64,000 nt of DNA from Aquitalea denitrificans (GTDB lineage: Bacteria; Pseudomonadota; Gammaproteobacteria; Burkholderiales; Chromobacteriaceae). The position numbers and the translations under genes were made by a program. Positions 9,332 through 18,755 of this stretch are shown here, piece by piece. The notes beneath the pieces are model-generated. The model saw nothing but the letters and a program-made list of their open reading frames with translations. It searched no databases and was not told the origin of the DNA. Positions within the stretch are counted from its first letter, which is position 1; each line of letters begins with the position of its first letter. The stretch covers positions 744,001 to 808,000 of the forward strand of contig NZ_CP047241.1 of NCBI RefSeq assembly GCF_009856625.1, read 5' to 3'.

Positions 9332-9350
9332 GCAGCAGGCAGATGCAGTG

Positions 9351-9378
9351 AAAACGCCCCGGCATGCCGGGGCGTTTG
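9351..9378 (+). terminator. Terminator of the SDR gene
   Basis: AAACGCCCCGGCATGCCGGGGCGTTT forms a strong GC stem flanked by A- and T-rich ends, 20 bp after the stop. Confidence 0.85.
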
Positions 9379-9407
9379 CTTGTCGGGCAACTCAGAATGC
9401 TTGGCTG

Positions 9408-10352
9408 TCAGTCGTCCAGCTCGCTGTCGTGGGCCAGTAGTGCCGCATCCACTTCGCGGCGGTGCAGATGCGGCGCAAACAGTTCGACAAAGGTGTAGGC
9501 GAAGCCACGCAGGTAGGCATCCTTGCGAATGCCGATCTTGGTGGTGGATGGTTCGAACAGATGGCCGGCATCGATAATGCGCAGATTTGCATCCCGGACC
9601 GGCTCGAACGCCATACTGGCAATGATGCCAATGCCCAGGCCAAGGGCGACATACGTCTTGATCACATCGGTATCAATGGCAGTAAGCACCACATTCGGGC
9701 TGAGGCCCTGATCTGCAAAAGCCTTGTTGATCTTGGAGCGGCCGGCAAAGGCAAAGTCGTAAGTAACAATCGGATAACTGGCGATGTCTGCCAGGCTGAG
9801 CGGATGATCCAGCTGCAGCAAGGGATGGTCCTGTGGTACCACCACGGAACGGTTCCACTCATAGCAAGGCAACATGGCCAGCTCTTTGTAGAGGGCAATG
9901 CCCTCGGTGGCAACGGCCAGATCTGCCTCGCCGGACACAACCATCTCGCAAATCTGGGTCGGGCTGCCCTGCTTGATGGACAGCTTTACCTTGGGATAGC
10001 GTTGCACGAACGCTGCAATGGTGGGAGGGAGGGCGTAGCGTGCTTGGGTGTGGGTGGTGGCAATGGTGAGCGCACCTTCCGACTCGCGGGAAAACTCATC
10101 CCCAACCCGCTTCAGGTTTTGTGCTTCGCGCAAGATGCGCTCGGAAATGCGCAGTACTTCCTTGCCGGGTTCGGAAACGGATACCACACGCTTGCCATTG
10201 CGGATGAAGACCTGGATGCCCAGCTCATCCTCCAGCAAGCGGATTTGCTTGGAAATGCCCGGCTGCGAAGTATGCAGCTTCTCTGCCGCTTCGGAGACAT
10301 TCAGACCCTGTTTGGCCACTTCGACCAGATAGCGCAGCTGTTGCAGTTTCAT
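9408..10352 (-). CDS. cysB: LysR-type regulator CysB (sulfur assimilation)
   Basis: Transcription activator of sulfate assimilation genes, responding to N-acetylserine in characterised members. The 314-residue product has the N-terminal winged HTH MKLQQLRYLVEVAKQGLNV (residues 1-60) with the CysB-type TSQPGISKQIRLLE recognition helix, followed by the substrate-binding-like effector domain. The start is set at 10352 because this is the standard family N-terminus; an upstream in-frame ATG would add 11 residues. It is divergent from cysH with 121 bp between the starts, where its operator would lie. Cbl is the alternative name within the family. Confidence 0.9.
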   Translation of the reverse strand: MKLQQLRYLVEVAKQGLNVSEAAEKLHTSQPGISKQIRLLEDELGIQVFIRNGKRVVSVSEPGKEVLRISERILREAQNLKRVGDEFSRESEGALTIATTHTQARYALPPTIAAFVQRYPKVKLSIKQGSPTQICEMVVSGEADLAVATEGIALYKELAMLPCYEWNRSVVVPQDHPLLQLDHPLSLADIASYPIVTYDFAFAGRSKINKAFADQGLSPNVVLTAIDTDVIKTYVALGLGIGIIASMAFEPVRDANLRIIDAGHLFEPSTTKIGIRKDAYLRGFAYTFVELFAPHLHRREVDAALLAHDSELDD

Positions 10353-10473
10353 AAGACGGGCATATTCCATAAAACCTGTAGGCATTAAATACTAACACAA
10401 TATTCTTTTAGGTTTATATAGGGCTTGGGTAGGATGATGCCCTAGCCAGACTTTACCTATAGTGGAGCGCTCG

Positions 10474-11178
10474 ATGAGCCTGGATGTGAAACTTGCAGCA
10501 ACCCAAGCCCTGCTGACCGAAATTGCCGCCAAACACCCGGATGCGGTGCTGGCCAACAGCTATGGTGCCGAAGACATGGTACTGACCGACCTGATCGCCC
10601 GCCTGTCCCTGCCGCTGCAGGTGTTCAGCCTGGATACCGGCCGGCTGCCGGCCGAAACCTATACGCTGATGCAGCAGGTTGCCGAACGCTATCCGGCGGT
10701 ACTGGTAAAGGTGTACTTCCCGGACACTGCCGCTACCGAGACCTATGTCAATACGCATGGCATCAATGGCTTTTATCAAAGCGTCGAATTGCGCAAATCC
10801 TGTTGCCAGATCCGCAAGATCGAGCCGCTGAAGCGGGCGCTGGCAGGCAAGACCGCATGGATTACCGGTTTGCGTCGCGAACAGTCGCCAACCCGGCAGG
10901 ATCTGGGCAATCAAGAGTTCGATACCGATAATGGCCTGATGAAGTTCAATCCGCTTATCGAGTGGACCGAAGCTGAGGTCTGGGAATACATCCGCAGCAA
11001 CGATGTACCCTACAACGCACTGCATGACCAGCGTTACCCCTCTATTGGCTGTGCCCCTTGCACCCGCGCCATCACGGTTGGCGAAGACGTGCGGGCAGGT
11101 CGCTGGTGGTGGGAAAATCCGGAATCCAAAGAGTGTGGGCTGCACATCAAGTCCAGCCCCCTCAAGCGCCCAGCATAA
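10474..11178 (+). CDS. cysH: Adenylyl-sulfate (APS/PAPS) reductase CysH
   Basis: Reduces activated sulfate to sulfite in the assimilatory pathway. The product has about 234 residues. Two cysteine pairs are visible, SCCQIRK near residue 109 and GCAPCTRA near residue 193, which ligate a 4Fe-4S cluster in the APS-reducing type. The catalytic cysteine is in the C-terminal ECGLH. These pairs argue for APS rather than PAPS as substrate. The ATG at 10474 is preferred over the GTG at 10462 because GGAG sits 6 bp before it. It lies 46 bp upstream of the sulfite reductase gene. cysD and cysN are not in the window. Confidence 0.92.
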   Translation: MSLDVKLAATQALLTEIAAKHPDAVLANSYGAEDMVLTDLIARLSLPLQVFSLDTGRLPAETYTLMQQVAERYPAVLVKVYFPDTAATETYVNTHGINGFYQSVELRKSCCQIRKIEPLKRALAGKTAWITGLRREQSPTRQDLGNQEFDTDNGLMKFNPLIEWTEAEVWEYIRSNDVPYNALHDQRYPSIGCAPCTRAITVGEDVRAGRWWWENPESKECGLHIKSSPLKRPA

Positions 11179-11224
11179 GGCTGGCCGGCCCTATCAGGCC
11201 AACCTTACCCAAGGACATTCAACC

Positions 11225-12883
11225 ATGTACCGTTATGATGAAGTCGACCATCGCATCGTGCGCGAGCGTGTCGAACAGTTTCGCGATCAGACACAGCGCT
11301 TTCTTTCTGGCGAGCTGGCTGAAGACGAGTTCCGCCCGCTGCGTCTGATGAATGGACTGTATGTGCAGCGCCATGCTCCCATGCTGCGTGTTGCCGTACC
11401 CTATGGCCATCTGGCAAGCCGGCAATTGCGCAAACTGGCCCATATTGCCCGCAAGTACGACAAGAACTACGCGCATTTCACCACGCGCCAGAACATCCAG
11501 TTCAACTGGCCAGAACTGGCGCGCGTACCGGATATCCTGGAAGAACTGGCAGAAGTTGAAATGCATGCCATCCAGACCTCCGGCAATTGCGTACGCAATA
11601 CCACGACAGATGCCTTTGCTGGCGTAGCCCAAGACGAAGTGCTGGACCCGCGTGCCTACTGCGAAATCATCCGCCAGTGGAGCACCCTGCACCCGGAGTT
11701 TGCCTTCCTGCCGCGCAAGTTCAAAATTGCCGTATCGGGTAGCGTGGAAGACCGTGCCGCAACGCAAGTACACGATATCGGCCTGCATGTGGTCCGCAAT
11801 GAGACTGGTGAAGTCGGCTTCAAGGTGATTGTGGGTGGTGGTCTGGGCCGTACCCCCATTGTTGGCGAGGTGGTGAAGGAATTTCTGCCAACTCGGCATT
11901 TGCTGACCTACCTGGATGCGGTGCTGCGCGTCTATAACCGTTTTGGCCGTCGCGACAACAAATACAAGGCACGTATCAAGATTCTGGTCAAAGCCATGAC
12001 CGTGGCCGGCTTTGCCGCCAAGGTCGAAGATGAATGGCTGCATCTGCAAGATGGCCCATCCACTTTGCGGGATGCCGATGTCGCCCATTACGCCAGTTTT
12101 TTCACCGATCCGGCTTATGACCTGCTGCCATCCAATCCACCCGAACTGGTGGAAAAGCAAGCTACTGAACCTGCTTTCGCGCGCTGGCTGGAGCGCAATA
12201 CCCGTCCGCACAAGCAGGCAGGTTATCGTTCGGTTGTATTGTCTTTGAAAAAAACCGGCGTGCCGCCGGGTGATATCACTGCAGAGCAGATGGATGCCGC
12301 CGCTGATTGGGCAGACCGTTTTGGTTATGGCGAACTGCGCGTGGCACACGAACAGAACCTGATTCTGCCTGATGTGCGTGAACGCGATCTCTACGAAGTA
12401 TGGCAGCTGGCCAAGAGCCAAGGCTTTGCCACCCCCAATGTCGGTTTGCTGACTGACATCATCTGCTGCCCGGGCGGTGATTTCTGCAGCCTGGCCAATG
12501 CACGTTCCATTCCGGTTGCCGAAGCCATCCAGACTCGCTTTGACAATCTGGATTACCTGTTCGACCTGGGCGAGATCGACTGCAATTTCTCCGGTTGCAT
12601 GAATGCTTGTGGTCATCACCATATCGGCAATATCGGCATTCTTGGCGTGGATAAGAATGGCGAAGAGTGGTACCAGATTACCCTGGGCGGTAGCCAGGGC
12701 AGCCATACCACCATCGGCAAGGTTATTGGACCATCCTTTGCTCAGGCAGATGTACCGCTGGCGTTTGAGAAAATCATGGCGGTCTATCTGGAGCAGCGCA
12801 CAGACGGGGAACGCTTTATTGAAACCGTACGCCGCATTGGCCTCGACCCCTTCAAGGAACGTGTATATGCGAAGCATCATTAA
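11225..12883 (+). CDS. cysI: Ferredoxin-type nitrite/sulfite reductase (CysI-like)
   Basis: Siroheme and 4Fe-4S enzyme giving sulfide from sulfite by six-electron reduction. The 552-residue product has the two ferredoxin-like and two siroheme half-domains of the family. The cluster/siroheme ligands are seen in CCPGGDFC (C-x5-C, near residue 419) and CNFSGCMNAC (C-x3-C, near residue 455). The sequence TTRQNIQFNW near residue 90 is the siroheme-binding arginine region. The ATG at 11225 follows a short leader after cysH; a longer frame into cysH is not meaningful. Position between cysH and the DUF934 gene points to sulfite, not nitrite, as substrate. Confidence 0.92.
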   Translation: MYRYDEVDHRIVRERVEQFRDQTQRFLSGELAEDEFRPLRLMNGLYVQRHAPMLRVAVPYGHLASRQLRKLAHIARKYDKNYAHFTTRQNIQFNWPELARVPDILEELAEVEMHAIQTSGNCVRNTTTDAFAGVAQDEVLDPRAYCEIIRQWSTLHPEFAFLPRKFKIAVSGSVEDRAATQVHDIGLHVVRNETGEVGFKVIVGGGLGRTPIVGEVVKEFLPTRHLLTYLDAVLRVYNRFGRRDNKYKARIKILVKAMTVAGFAAKVEDEWLHLQDGPSTLRDADVAHYASFFTDPAYDLLPSNPPELVEKQATEPAFARWLERNTRPHKQAGYRSVVLSLKKTGVPPGDITAEQMDAAADWADRFGYGELRVAHEQNLILPDVRERDLYEVWQLAKSQGFATPNVGLLTDIICCPGGDFCSLANARSIPVAEAIQTRFDNLDYLFDLGEIDCNFSGCMNACGHHHIGNIGILGVDKNGEEWYQITLGGSQGSHTTIGKVIGPSFAQADVPLAFEKIMAVYLEQRTDGERFIETVRRIGLDPFKERVYAKHH

Positions 12884-13379
12884 AGATGGGCAGGTAGCGC
12901 AGGACTGCTGGCAGGTATTGCGTGCGGATACCGAGGGCCAATACCCGGCTGTGGCTGCTGATGTTGATGTCATCATCCCGCTGGCACTATGGCTGGCAGA
13001 CAAGGCGGCATGGCAGGGCCGCGCTGGCCAGACTGCAGTCTGGCTGGCTCCGGACGAGGATCCGCAGCAGCTGGCTGCTGATCTGAACAGCCTTCCGCTG
13101 GTGGCTGTCGATTTTCCGGCATTTACCGATGGCCGTGGATACAGCCTCGGTCGACTGTTGCGGGAACGCTACAGCTATGCCGGTGAGTTAAGAGCGCTGG
13201 GCGACGTGTGGGTGGATTTGCTGCACTATCTCTGGCAGGTTGGCTTCAATGCCTTCGAAATCAAGGGTGGCAAAGACCTTGATGGGGCATTGTCCGGATA
13301 TGACACTTTCACGGAACGCTATCAGTCGACGCATCGTGAGCCGGTTCCCTTGTTTCGTCGGCGTGTAACATCACTGTGA
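12867..13379 (+). CDS. DUF934 protein, sulfite reduction partner
   Basis: A 170-residue protein of the DUF934 family, which regularly neighbours cysI and cysH in beta- and gammaproteobacteria. The start at 12867 overlaps the end of cysI by 17 bp, which implies translational coupling. A central DGRGYSLGRLLRERY segment (about residues 88-102) is the conserved core. No catalytic motif or signal peptide is seen. A supporting role in sulfite reduction, such as electron supply or assembly, is inferred only from the strict gene context. No T-tailed terminator follows. Confidence 0.88.
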   Translation: MRSIIKDGQVAQDCWQVLRADTEGQYPAVAADVDVIIPLALWLADKAAWQGRAGQTAVWLAPDEDPQQLAADLNSLPLVAVDFPAFTDGRGYSLGRLLRERYSYAGELRALGDVWVDLLHYLWQVGFNAFEIKGGKDLDGALSGYDTFTERYQSTHREPVPLFRRRVTSL

Positions 13380-13471
13380 TAGTGTCGTGTTAATGACACA
13401 GAATTGCCGGATTGTTCAGGAATTGTGATGCTTTTCTGCAACATTTCATCAGCATCAGCCGTCGTGCTGTG

Positions 13472-13500
13472 TTGACACCGGGTAGGCGCATTTCTATAGT
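13472..13500 (+). promoter_or_regulatory. Sigma-70 promoter of the RmpM-like gene
   Basis: TTGACA (13472-13477), a 17-bp spacer and TATAGT (13495-13500) match the consensus closely. The leader to the ATG at 13618 is about 110 nt, typical of abundant outer-membrane protein mRNAs. Confidence 0.8.
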
Positions 13501-13617
13501 GCCCGTTAACTGCATAAACACAGTTTGGCGCTTACCCTGTTGTTTGCAGTAGAATTGTCCGCGTGGTGTTTGCGTCAACCGCATCAATACCGATTCATAG
13601 ATAAAAGAGGGAATAAT

Positions 13618-14295
13618 ATGACTAAACAGCTGAAACTGAGCGCCCTGGTTGCTGCTCTGCTGGTTTCCGCTAGCGCGTTCGCAGCTAAGCCGGGCTACAC
13701 CGTAGATCAAACCACCGATGCCGTTTCCCGTAACAACTACGGCGAATGCTGGCACACCACCTACTTCGACAAGGCCAAGGACGGTCTGGTTGAGTGTGGC
13801 GATCGCGAAGCTGCCAAGCCGGTTGCTCCGGTAGCGCAAGCTCCGAAGGCTGCTCCGGTTTCCGTGAAGGAACATGTAACCCTGTCCGCCAAGGTTCTGT
13901 TCAACTTCAACAAGGCTACCCTGCGTGCTGATGCCAAGAACGAACTGGATCCGCTGGTTGCCAAGCTGAAGGCTCACGCTGGTCAAGGCGTTCTGAACGG
14001 TGTTGAAATCGACGGCTACACCGACTTCATGGGTACCGACAAGCTGAACAACGCACTGTCCCAGAAGCGTGCTGATGCTGTTAAGGCTTACTTCGTAGAT
14101 GCTGGTGTTCCGGCTGAGAAGGTTGCTGCTGTTGGTAAGGGTAAGGCTGATGCCAAGATGACCGACGAGTGCAAGGCCAAGTTCCCGAAATACGCCAAGA
14201 ACAAGAAGCAGAATGCTGAAATCAAGGCCTGCATCGAGCCGGATCGTCGTGTTGACGTTGTGATCGACGCAGTCAAGGTTACCACCCAGCAGTAA
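13618..14295 (+). CDS. OmpA-family, RmpM-like peptidoglycan-binding outer membrane protein
   Basis: A 225-residue exported protein. The signal peptide ends near residue 22 (ASAFA). The mature start GYTVDQTTDAVSRNNYGECW closely resembles neisserial RmpM, including a conserved cysteine pair in NYGECW and LVECG. A Pro/Ala linker (about residues 66-85) is followed by an OmpA C-terminal domain with VLFNFNKATLRADAK and PDRRVDVVI, which bind diaminopimelate of peptidoglycan. There is no N-terminal beta-barrel. In Neisseria RmpM stabilises trimeric porins; the porin at 54.3 kb is a candidate partner by inference. Strong promoter, RBS (gagggaa) and terminator suggest high expression as a single gene. 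Confidence 0.92.
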   Translation: MTKQLKLSALVAALLVSASAFAAKPGYTVDQTTDAVSRNNYGECWHTTYFDKAKDGLVECGDREAAKPVAPVAQAPKAAPVSVKEHVTLSAKVLFNFNKATLRADAKNELDPLVAKLKAHAGQGVLNGVEIDGYTDFMGTDKLNNALSQKRADAVKAYFVDAGVPAEKVAAVGKGKADAKMTDECKAKFPKYAKNKKQNAEIKACIEPDRRVDVVIDAVKVTTQQ

Positions 14296-14315
14296 TCTGC
14301 TTTGGTAAACCCCGA

Positions 14316-14342
14316 AAGCCCCACGGATGTGGGGCTTTTTTG
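14316..14342 (+). terminator. Terminator of the RmpM-like gene
   Basis: AGCCCCAC-GGAT-GTGGGGCT followed by a T-run, about 21 bp after the stop. Confidence 0.9.
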
Positions 14343-14424
14343 TTTTGTCTCATCCGGCTTCACGGCTGGACGCTACCGCTTACCCACGGCTACAATCGTA
14401 AGTTTTCAGGATGCTAGGCGTCAG

Positions 14425-15360
14425 ATGCAGGTATTTCTAGGAGATCCACGACGTTTCGGGCTCGCTGGCTGTGCATTGACCATCGGAAACTTTGATGGAG
14501 TGCATCTTGGCCATCAGCAGATGCTGCGGCGTCTTAAGAGCGAGGCTGATGCCCGGTCCTTGCCAACTGCCTTGCTGACGTTCGAGCCGCATCCTCGTGA
14601 GTTCTTCATCCGGAGCAATCCGCCGGCCCGTTTATCCAGCTTGCGTGACAAACTGAATGTTTTGCGAGCATCCAGGCTGGTCGATTACGTGTTTGTCTTT
14701 CGTTTTAATCAGCATTTTGCCAGCATGAGCGCGCAGGACTTCATCCAGGATGTGCTGGTTCGCGATCTGAAAACCCGCTATCTGCTGATAGGGGATGATT
14801 TCCAATTTGGTGCTGCACGCCAGGGAAATTTTGACCTGCTGTCAGCCTGCCCACATTTTGTTACCGAGGCGATGCCATCGGTACTGGTTCAAGGGGAACG
14901 TGCATCCAGTACGCTGGTGCGTGATCGCCTGGCTGTAGGAGATCTTGACGCGGCCAATGCTTTGCTGGGACGTAGCTATCAGGTATCCGGCAAGGTCATG
15001 CATGGGCAGAAACTGGGCAGGACCATTGGTTTTCCCACCGTCAATGTGCATTTGCCACATCTGAAACCCGCCTTGCAGGGTGTGTTTGTGGTAGAAGTAG
15101 ACACATCACAAGGGCGTAAGGGGGGAGTAGCCAGCCTTGGGCTCAATCCTACGGTCAGCAGTAGCAGTGATTACAAACTGGAAGCGCACCTGTTTGATTT
15201 TGCTGGCGATCTCTATGGCCAGCGTGTCACGGTGCATTTCCTGAAAAAATTGCGCGATGAAGAGCGCTACGACAATTTACCGGCACTGGTGGCACAGATA
15301 GAACGTGACGCCGCCAGTGCCCATACTTATTTGACCAGTTTGCAGCGAGAGCAGGCATGA
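14425..15360 (+). CDS. ribF: Bifunctional riboflavin kinase/FAD synthetase RibF
   Basis: Converts riboflavin to FMN and then FAD. The 311-residue product has the N-terminal FMN adenylyltransferase domain with [14 protein letters not shown] (near residue 18) and the C-terminal flavokinase domain with TIGFPTVN (near residue 198). The ATG at 14425 gives the usual N-terminus [10 protein letters not shown]. The stop overlaps the ileS start as ATGA. The order ribF-ileS-lspA-ispH is the classical proteobacterial cluster; the fkpB isomerase gene found between lspA and ispH in E. coli is absent here. Confidence 0.95.
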   Translation: MQVFLGDPRRFGLAGCALTIGNFDGVHLGHQQMLRRLKSEADARSLPTALLTFEPHPREFFIRSNPPARLSSLRDKLNVLRASRLVDYVFVFRFNQHFASMSAQDFIQDVLVRDLKTRYLLIGDDFQFGAARQGNFDLLSACPHFVTEAMPSVLVQGERASSTLVRDRLAVGDLDAANALLGRSYQVSGKVMHGQKLGRTIGFPTVNVHLPHLKPALQGVFVVEVDTSQGRKGGVASLGLNPTVSSSSDYKLEAHLFDFAGDLYGQRVTVHFLKKLRDEERYDNLPALVAQIERDAASAHTYLTSLQREQA

Positions 15361-18143
15361 GCATCGATTACCGTAAAACCGTCAACCTGCTGGATACCCC
15401 GTTCGCCATGCGAGGGGATCTGGCCAAACGCGAACCTGCCTGGGTCAAGCGTTGGCAGGAACAGAAGCGCTATGACAAAGTGCGCAAATTGTCTGCCGGT
15501 CGCCCGAAATTCATACTGCATGATGGCCCGCCGTATGCCAATGGCGACATCCATATCGGCCATGCGGTCAATAAGGTGTTGAAGGACATCATCGTCCGCT
15601 CCAAGACGCTGGCTGGTTTCGATGCCCCCTATGTGCCGGGCTGGGACTGCCATGGTTTGCCGATCGAGCTGATGGTGGAAAAACTGCATGGCAAAGCCAT
15701 TCCTGCCGCCAAGTTTCGCGAGCTGTGCCGTGAGTATGCCAAGGAGCAGATTGCCCGTCAGAAGAAAGACTTCATTCGTCTGGGCGTACTTGGCGACTGG
15801 GAAAATCCCTACCTGACCATGGATTTCAAGACCGAGGCTGACATCGTGCGCACCCTGGGCACGATTTACAGCAATGGTTACTTGTTCAAGGGCGAAAAGC
15901 CCGTGCACTGGTGCATCGAGTGTGGCTCCGCACTGGCAGAGGCCGAGGTCGAGTACGAAGACAAGAACTCTCCGGCAATTGATGTTGGTTTCCGTGTGCT
16001 GGATCAGGACAAGCTGGCGGCCGCATTCGGTCTGGCTGCCGAACAGGTGGCCGGTGCCATGGCCGTTATCTGGACGACCACCCCGTGGACACTGCCGGCC
16101 AACCAGGCGGTGGCAGTCAGTGCCGCGCTGACCTACCAGTTGATCGACACGCCTAAGGGCAAGCTGATCCTGGTCAAGGAGCTGGCCGAGTCTGCGCTGC
16201 AACGCTACGGTTTTGCCGATGCCAAGGTGCTGGCAGAAACCACTGGCGACAAGCTGGAGATGCTGCAACTGCAACATCCGTTCTATGGCCGCAGCGTGCC
16301 AGTCATCTGCGGTGACCACGTCACTACCGATGCCGGTACCGGTCTGGTGCATACTGCACCGGCACATGGTCTGGAAGACTTCCAGGTTGGTCAGCAATAT
16401 GGCCTGCCGATTGACAACCCGGTGGCGGATGATGGCCGTTACAAGTCCACTACCGAACTGTTTGCCGGCCTGTCGGTATGGGAGGCCAATCCCAAGGTCA
16501 TCGAAACGCTGGAACAGCATGGCACCCTGATTCATCAGGCCCGTTTGCTGCATAGCTACCCGCATTGCTGGCGTCACAAGACACCCATCATTTTCCGTGC
16601 GACTGCCCAATGGTTTATTGGCATGGACAAGCAGAGCAAGGATGGCGTTGCCCTGCGTGAGCGTGCCAAGAGCGCCGTTGATGCCACCGAATTCTTCCCC
16701 GCATGGGGGCGTGCACGCCTTGAGGCCATGATTGGCAACCGTCCGGACTGGTGTGTCTCGCGCCAGCGTAACTGGGGTGTGCCGATGACCTTCTTCGTGC
16801 ACAAGGAAACGGGTGAGCTGCATCCGCGTTCACTGGCCTTGCTGGAAGAAGTGGCACTGCGCATTGAACAGCAGGGTATCGAAGCCTGGTTCAGCCTGGA
16901 TGCACAGGAGCTGCTGGGTAGCGAAGCCGCCGAGTATCGTAAACTGTCCGATACCCTGGACGTGTGGTTCGACTCCGGCTCTACCCACTTTGCCGTACTG
17001 AAACAACGCCCGGAACTGGCCTGGCCTGCCGACCTGTATCTGGAAGGCAGTGACCAGCACCGCGGCTGGTTCCAGTCCTCCCTGCTGACAGGCTGCGCCA
17101 CCATTGGCCGTGCACCTTACAAGCAATTGCTGACCCACGGCTTTGTGGTGGATGGCAAGGGGCTGAAGATGTCCAAGTCCAAGGGTAATGTCGTGGCACC
17201 GCAAAAGGTGAACGATAGCCTGGGGGCCGATATCCTGCGTCTGTGGGTGGCGTCCACCGATTACTCCGGTGAACTGGCGATTTCCGATGAAATCCTCAAG
17301 CGAGTTACCGAGAGCTACCGCCGCCTGCGCAATACCCTGCGCTTCCTGCTGGCCAATCTGTCGGATTTTGACCCGCTGGAAAATGCGGTGCCCTTTGGTG
17401 AAATGCTGGAGCTGGATCAGTACGCCTTGCTGATGGCACGTCAGGTGCAGGAAAAGGTGGTGGGCGAACTGTATACCCGTTATGCCTTCCACCATGCAAT
17501 GCAAGAGGTGGTGAACTACTGCTCCGAGGATCTGGGTGCTTTCTATCTGGACATCATCAAGGACCGTCTGTACACCACCAAGGCCGATAGTCGTGCGCGC
17601 CGCAGTGCCCAGACCGCGCTGTATCATCTCAGCCGCAGCCTGTTGCTGATGATTGCTCCGGTACTGTGCTTCACCGCCGATGAAGCTTGGGAAGTGCTGA
17701 CCAAGAGCGAAGAGGAATCGACCCTCTATCACACCTGGCATGAGTTCCCGGCACTGACCACTGCCAGCGAGCAAGCCTTGCAGCAAAAGTGGCAGGCGAT
17801 TCGCAACCTGCGGGCGCAGGTCAACAAGCAGATTGAAGAGCTGCGTAGTGCCGATCAGCTGGGCTCCTCCCTGCAGGCTGAACTGGATATCGATGCCGCT
17901 GGTGACTTGTTCCAGCAACTGGCCAGCCTGGGTGAGGATCTCAAATTCGTACTGATCGTTTCGGCAGCGCGTGTCCGTGAAGCGGAGGAAACCCGTATCG
18001 CTGTGACGCCTTCTACTTATAAGAAATGTGATCGCTGCTGGCACTATCGTGCCGATGTCGGGTCTCATGCCGGTCATGGCGCAGTATGTGGACGCTGCGT
18101 CGATAATATCGATGGCAAAGGTGAAGTGCGGGCGCATGCCTGA
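15357..18143 (+). CDS. ileS: Isoleucyl-tRNA synthetase IleS
   Basis: Class I aminoacyl-tRNA synthetase that charges tRNA-Ile and edits mischarged valine. The 928-residue product has HIGH as DIHIGH in [12 protein letters not shown] (near residue 65), the CP1 editing domain with [11 protein letters not shown] (near residue 241) and KMSKSKGN (near residue 604). The C-terminal zinc finger is intact: CDRCWHY and CGRCVDN in the last 35 residues. These features mark the bacterial, mupirocin-sensitive type 1 enzyme. Its start overlaps the ribF stop by 4 bp, so translation is coupled. Confidence 0.97.
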   Translation: MSIDYRKTVNLLDTPFAMRGDLAKREPAWVKRWQEQKRYDKVRKLSAGRPKFILHDGPPYANGDIHIGHAVNKVLKDIIVRSKTLAGFDAPYVPGWDCHGLPIELMVEKLHGKAIPAAKFRELCREYAKEQIARQKKDFIRLGVLGDWENPYLTMDFKTEADIVRTLGTIYSNGYLFKGEKPVHWCIECGSALAEAEVEYEDKNSPAIDVGFRVLDQDKLAAAFGLAAEQVAGAMAVIWTTTPWTLPANQAVAVSAALTYQLIDTPKGKLILVKELAESALQRYGFADAKVLAETTGDKLEMLQLQHPFYGRSVPVICGDHVTTDAGTGLVHTAPAHGLEDFQVGQQYGLPIDNPVADDGRYKSTTELFAGLSVWEANPKVIETLEQHGTLIHQARLLHSYPHCWRHKTPIIFRATAQWFIGMDKQSKDGVALRERAKSAVDATEFFPAWGRARLEAMIGNRPDWCVSRQRNWGVPMTFFVHKETGELHPRSLALLEEVALRIEQQGIEAWFSLDAQELLGSEAAEYRKLSDTLDVWFDSGSTHFAVLKQRPELAWPADLYLEGSDQHRGWFQSSLLTGCATIGRAPYKQLLTHGFVVDGKGLKMSKSKGNVVAPQKVNDSLGADILRLWVASTDYSGELAISDEILKRVTESYRRLRNTLRFLLANLSDFDPLENAVPFGEMLELDQYALLMARQVQEKVVGELYTRYAFHHAMQEVVNYCSEDLGAFYLDIIKDRLYTTKADSRARRSAQTALYHLSRSLLLMIAPVLCFTADEAWEVLTKSEEESTLYHTWHEFPALTTASEQALQQKWQAIRNLRAQVNKQIEELRSADQLGSSLQAELDIDAAGDLFQQLASLGEDLKFVLIVSAARVREAEETRIAVTPSTYKKCDRCWHYRADVGSHAGHGAVCGRCVDNIDGKGEVRAHA

Positions 18144-18158
18144 TCGACCCTGAGTCTG

Positions 18159-18179
18159 CCCCCGGACATGTTCCGGGGG
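18159..18179. repeat. Perfect hairpin between ileS and lspA
   Basis: CCCCCGGA (18159-18166) pairs with TCCGGGGG (18172-18179) across a 5-nt loop. No T-run follows, so it is more likely a processing or stabilising element than a terminator within this operon. Confidence 0.6.
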
Positions 18180-18203
18180 ATCGACCGGCAAGGATGTAAT
18201 CAA

Positions 18204-18707
18204 ATGGAATCCGTCATGCAGGTGCCTCAAGCCAGAAGCTGGAGCAAATGGATGGGGCTGGCGTTGCTGGTCATCGTTCTGGACCAGCTCTCCAAGATCT
18301 ATTTCAACAATCAGTACCAGTTTGGTGAAGTGCGGGATGTGATTCCCGATTATTTCGGCTTTACCCTGATCTACAATCCGGGCGCGGCCTTCAGCTTTTT
18401 GCGTGATGCCGGCGGCTGGCAGAAGTATTTGTTCACCCTGCTGGCACTGGCGGTATCCGGCTACCTGGGATGGAATATCGTCAAAGGACGTTTCAGCTGC
18501 CTGATGAATGTGGCAGCCAGCTTCATCATCGGTGGAGCCATCGGCAATGTGATCGACCGGCTGGCATATGGCCATGTTGTCGATTTCATCCTCGTCCACT
18601 ATCAGCACAGCTGGTATTACCCGGCTTTCAATCTGGCTGACTCCTTTATTTGCATCGGTGCCGTGCTGATGGTGCTCGACAGCATGAAGCAAGCCAAATC
18701 GCACTGA
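18204..18707 (+). CDS. lspA: Lipoprotein signal peptidase LspA
   Basis: Inner-membrane aspartyl protease (signal peptidase II) that cleaves prolipoproteins after lipidation. The 167-residue product has four hydrophobic segments. The catalytic aspartates are in GNVIDRLAYGHVVDF and FNLADSFI. The N-terminal LDQLSKIYF and the IYNPGAAFSFL motif are family signatures. The ATG at 18204 follows AAGGA by 9 bp; an ATG 12 bp further is an alternative. Substrates in this window include BamC and the small repeat lipoprotein. Confidence 0.93.
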   Translation: MESVMQVPQARSWSKWMGLALLVIVLDQLSKIYFNNQYQFGEVRDVIPDYFGFTLIYNPGAAFSFLRDAGGWQKYLFTLLALAVSGYLGWNIVKGRFSCLMNVAASFIIGGAIGNVIDRLAYGHVVDFILVHYQHSWYYPAFNLADSFICIGAVLMVLDSMKQAKSH

Positions 18708-18755
18708 ACCCGTTTTTTGCCATCGCTGCATGATGGTATTTTGCAAGGATTACTG

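Noticed and set aside
10353..10385. Upstream start for CysB
   Set aside because: The family begins at MKLQQLRYLV; the extra 11 residues overlap the divergent promoter region.
11219..13003. 594-codon minus-strand frame opposite the sulfite reductase
   Set aside because: Shadow of the cysI gene; no start context or domain.
16830..18746. 638-codon minus-strand frame opposite ileS and lspA
   Set aside because: The opposite strand encodes IleS and LspA with intact motifs; the antisense product has no recognisable domain.
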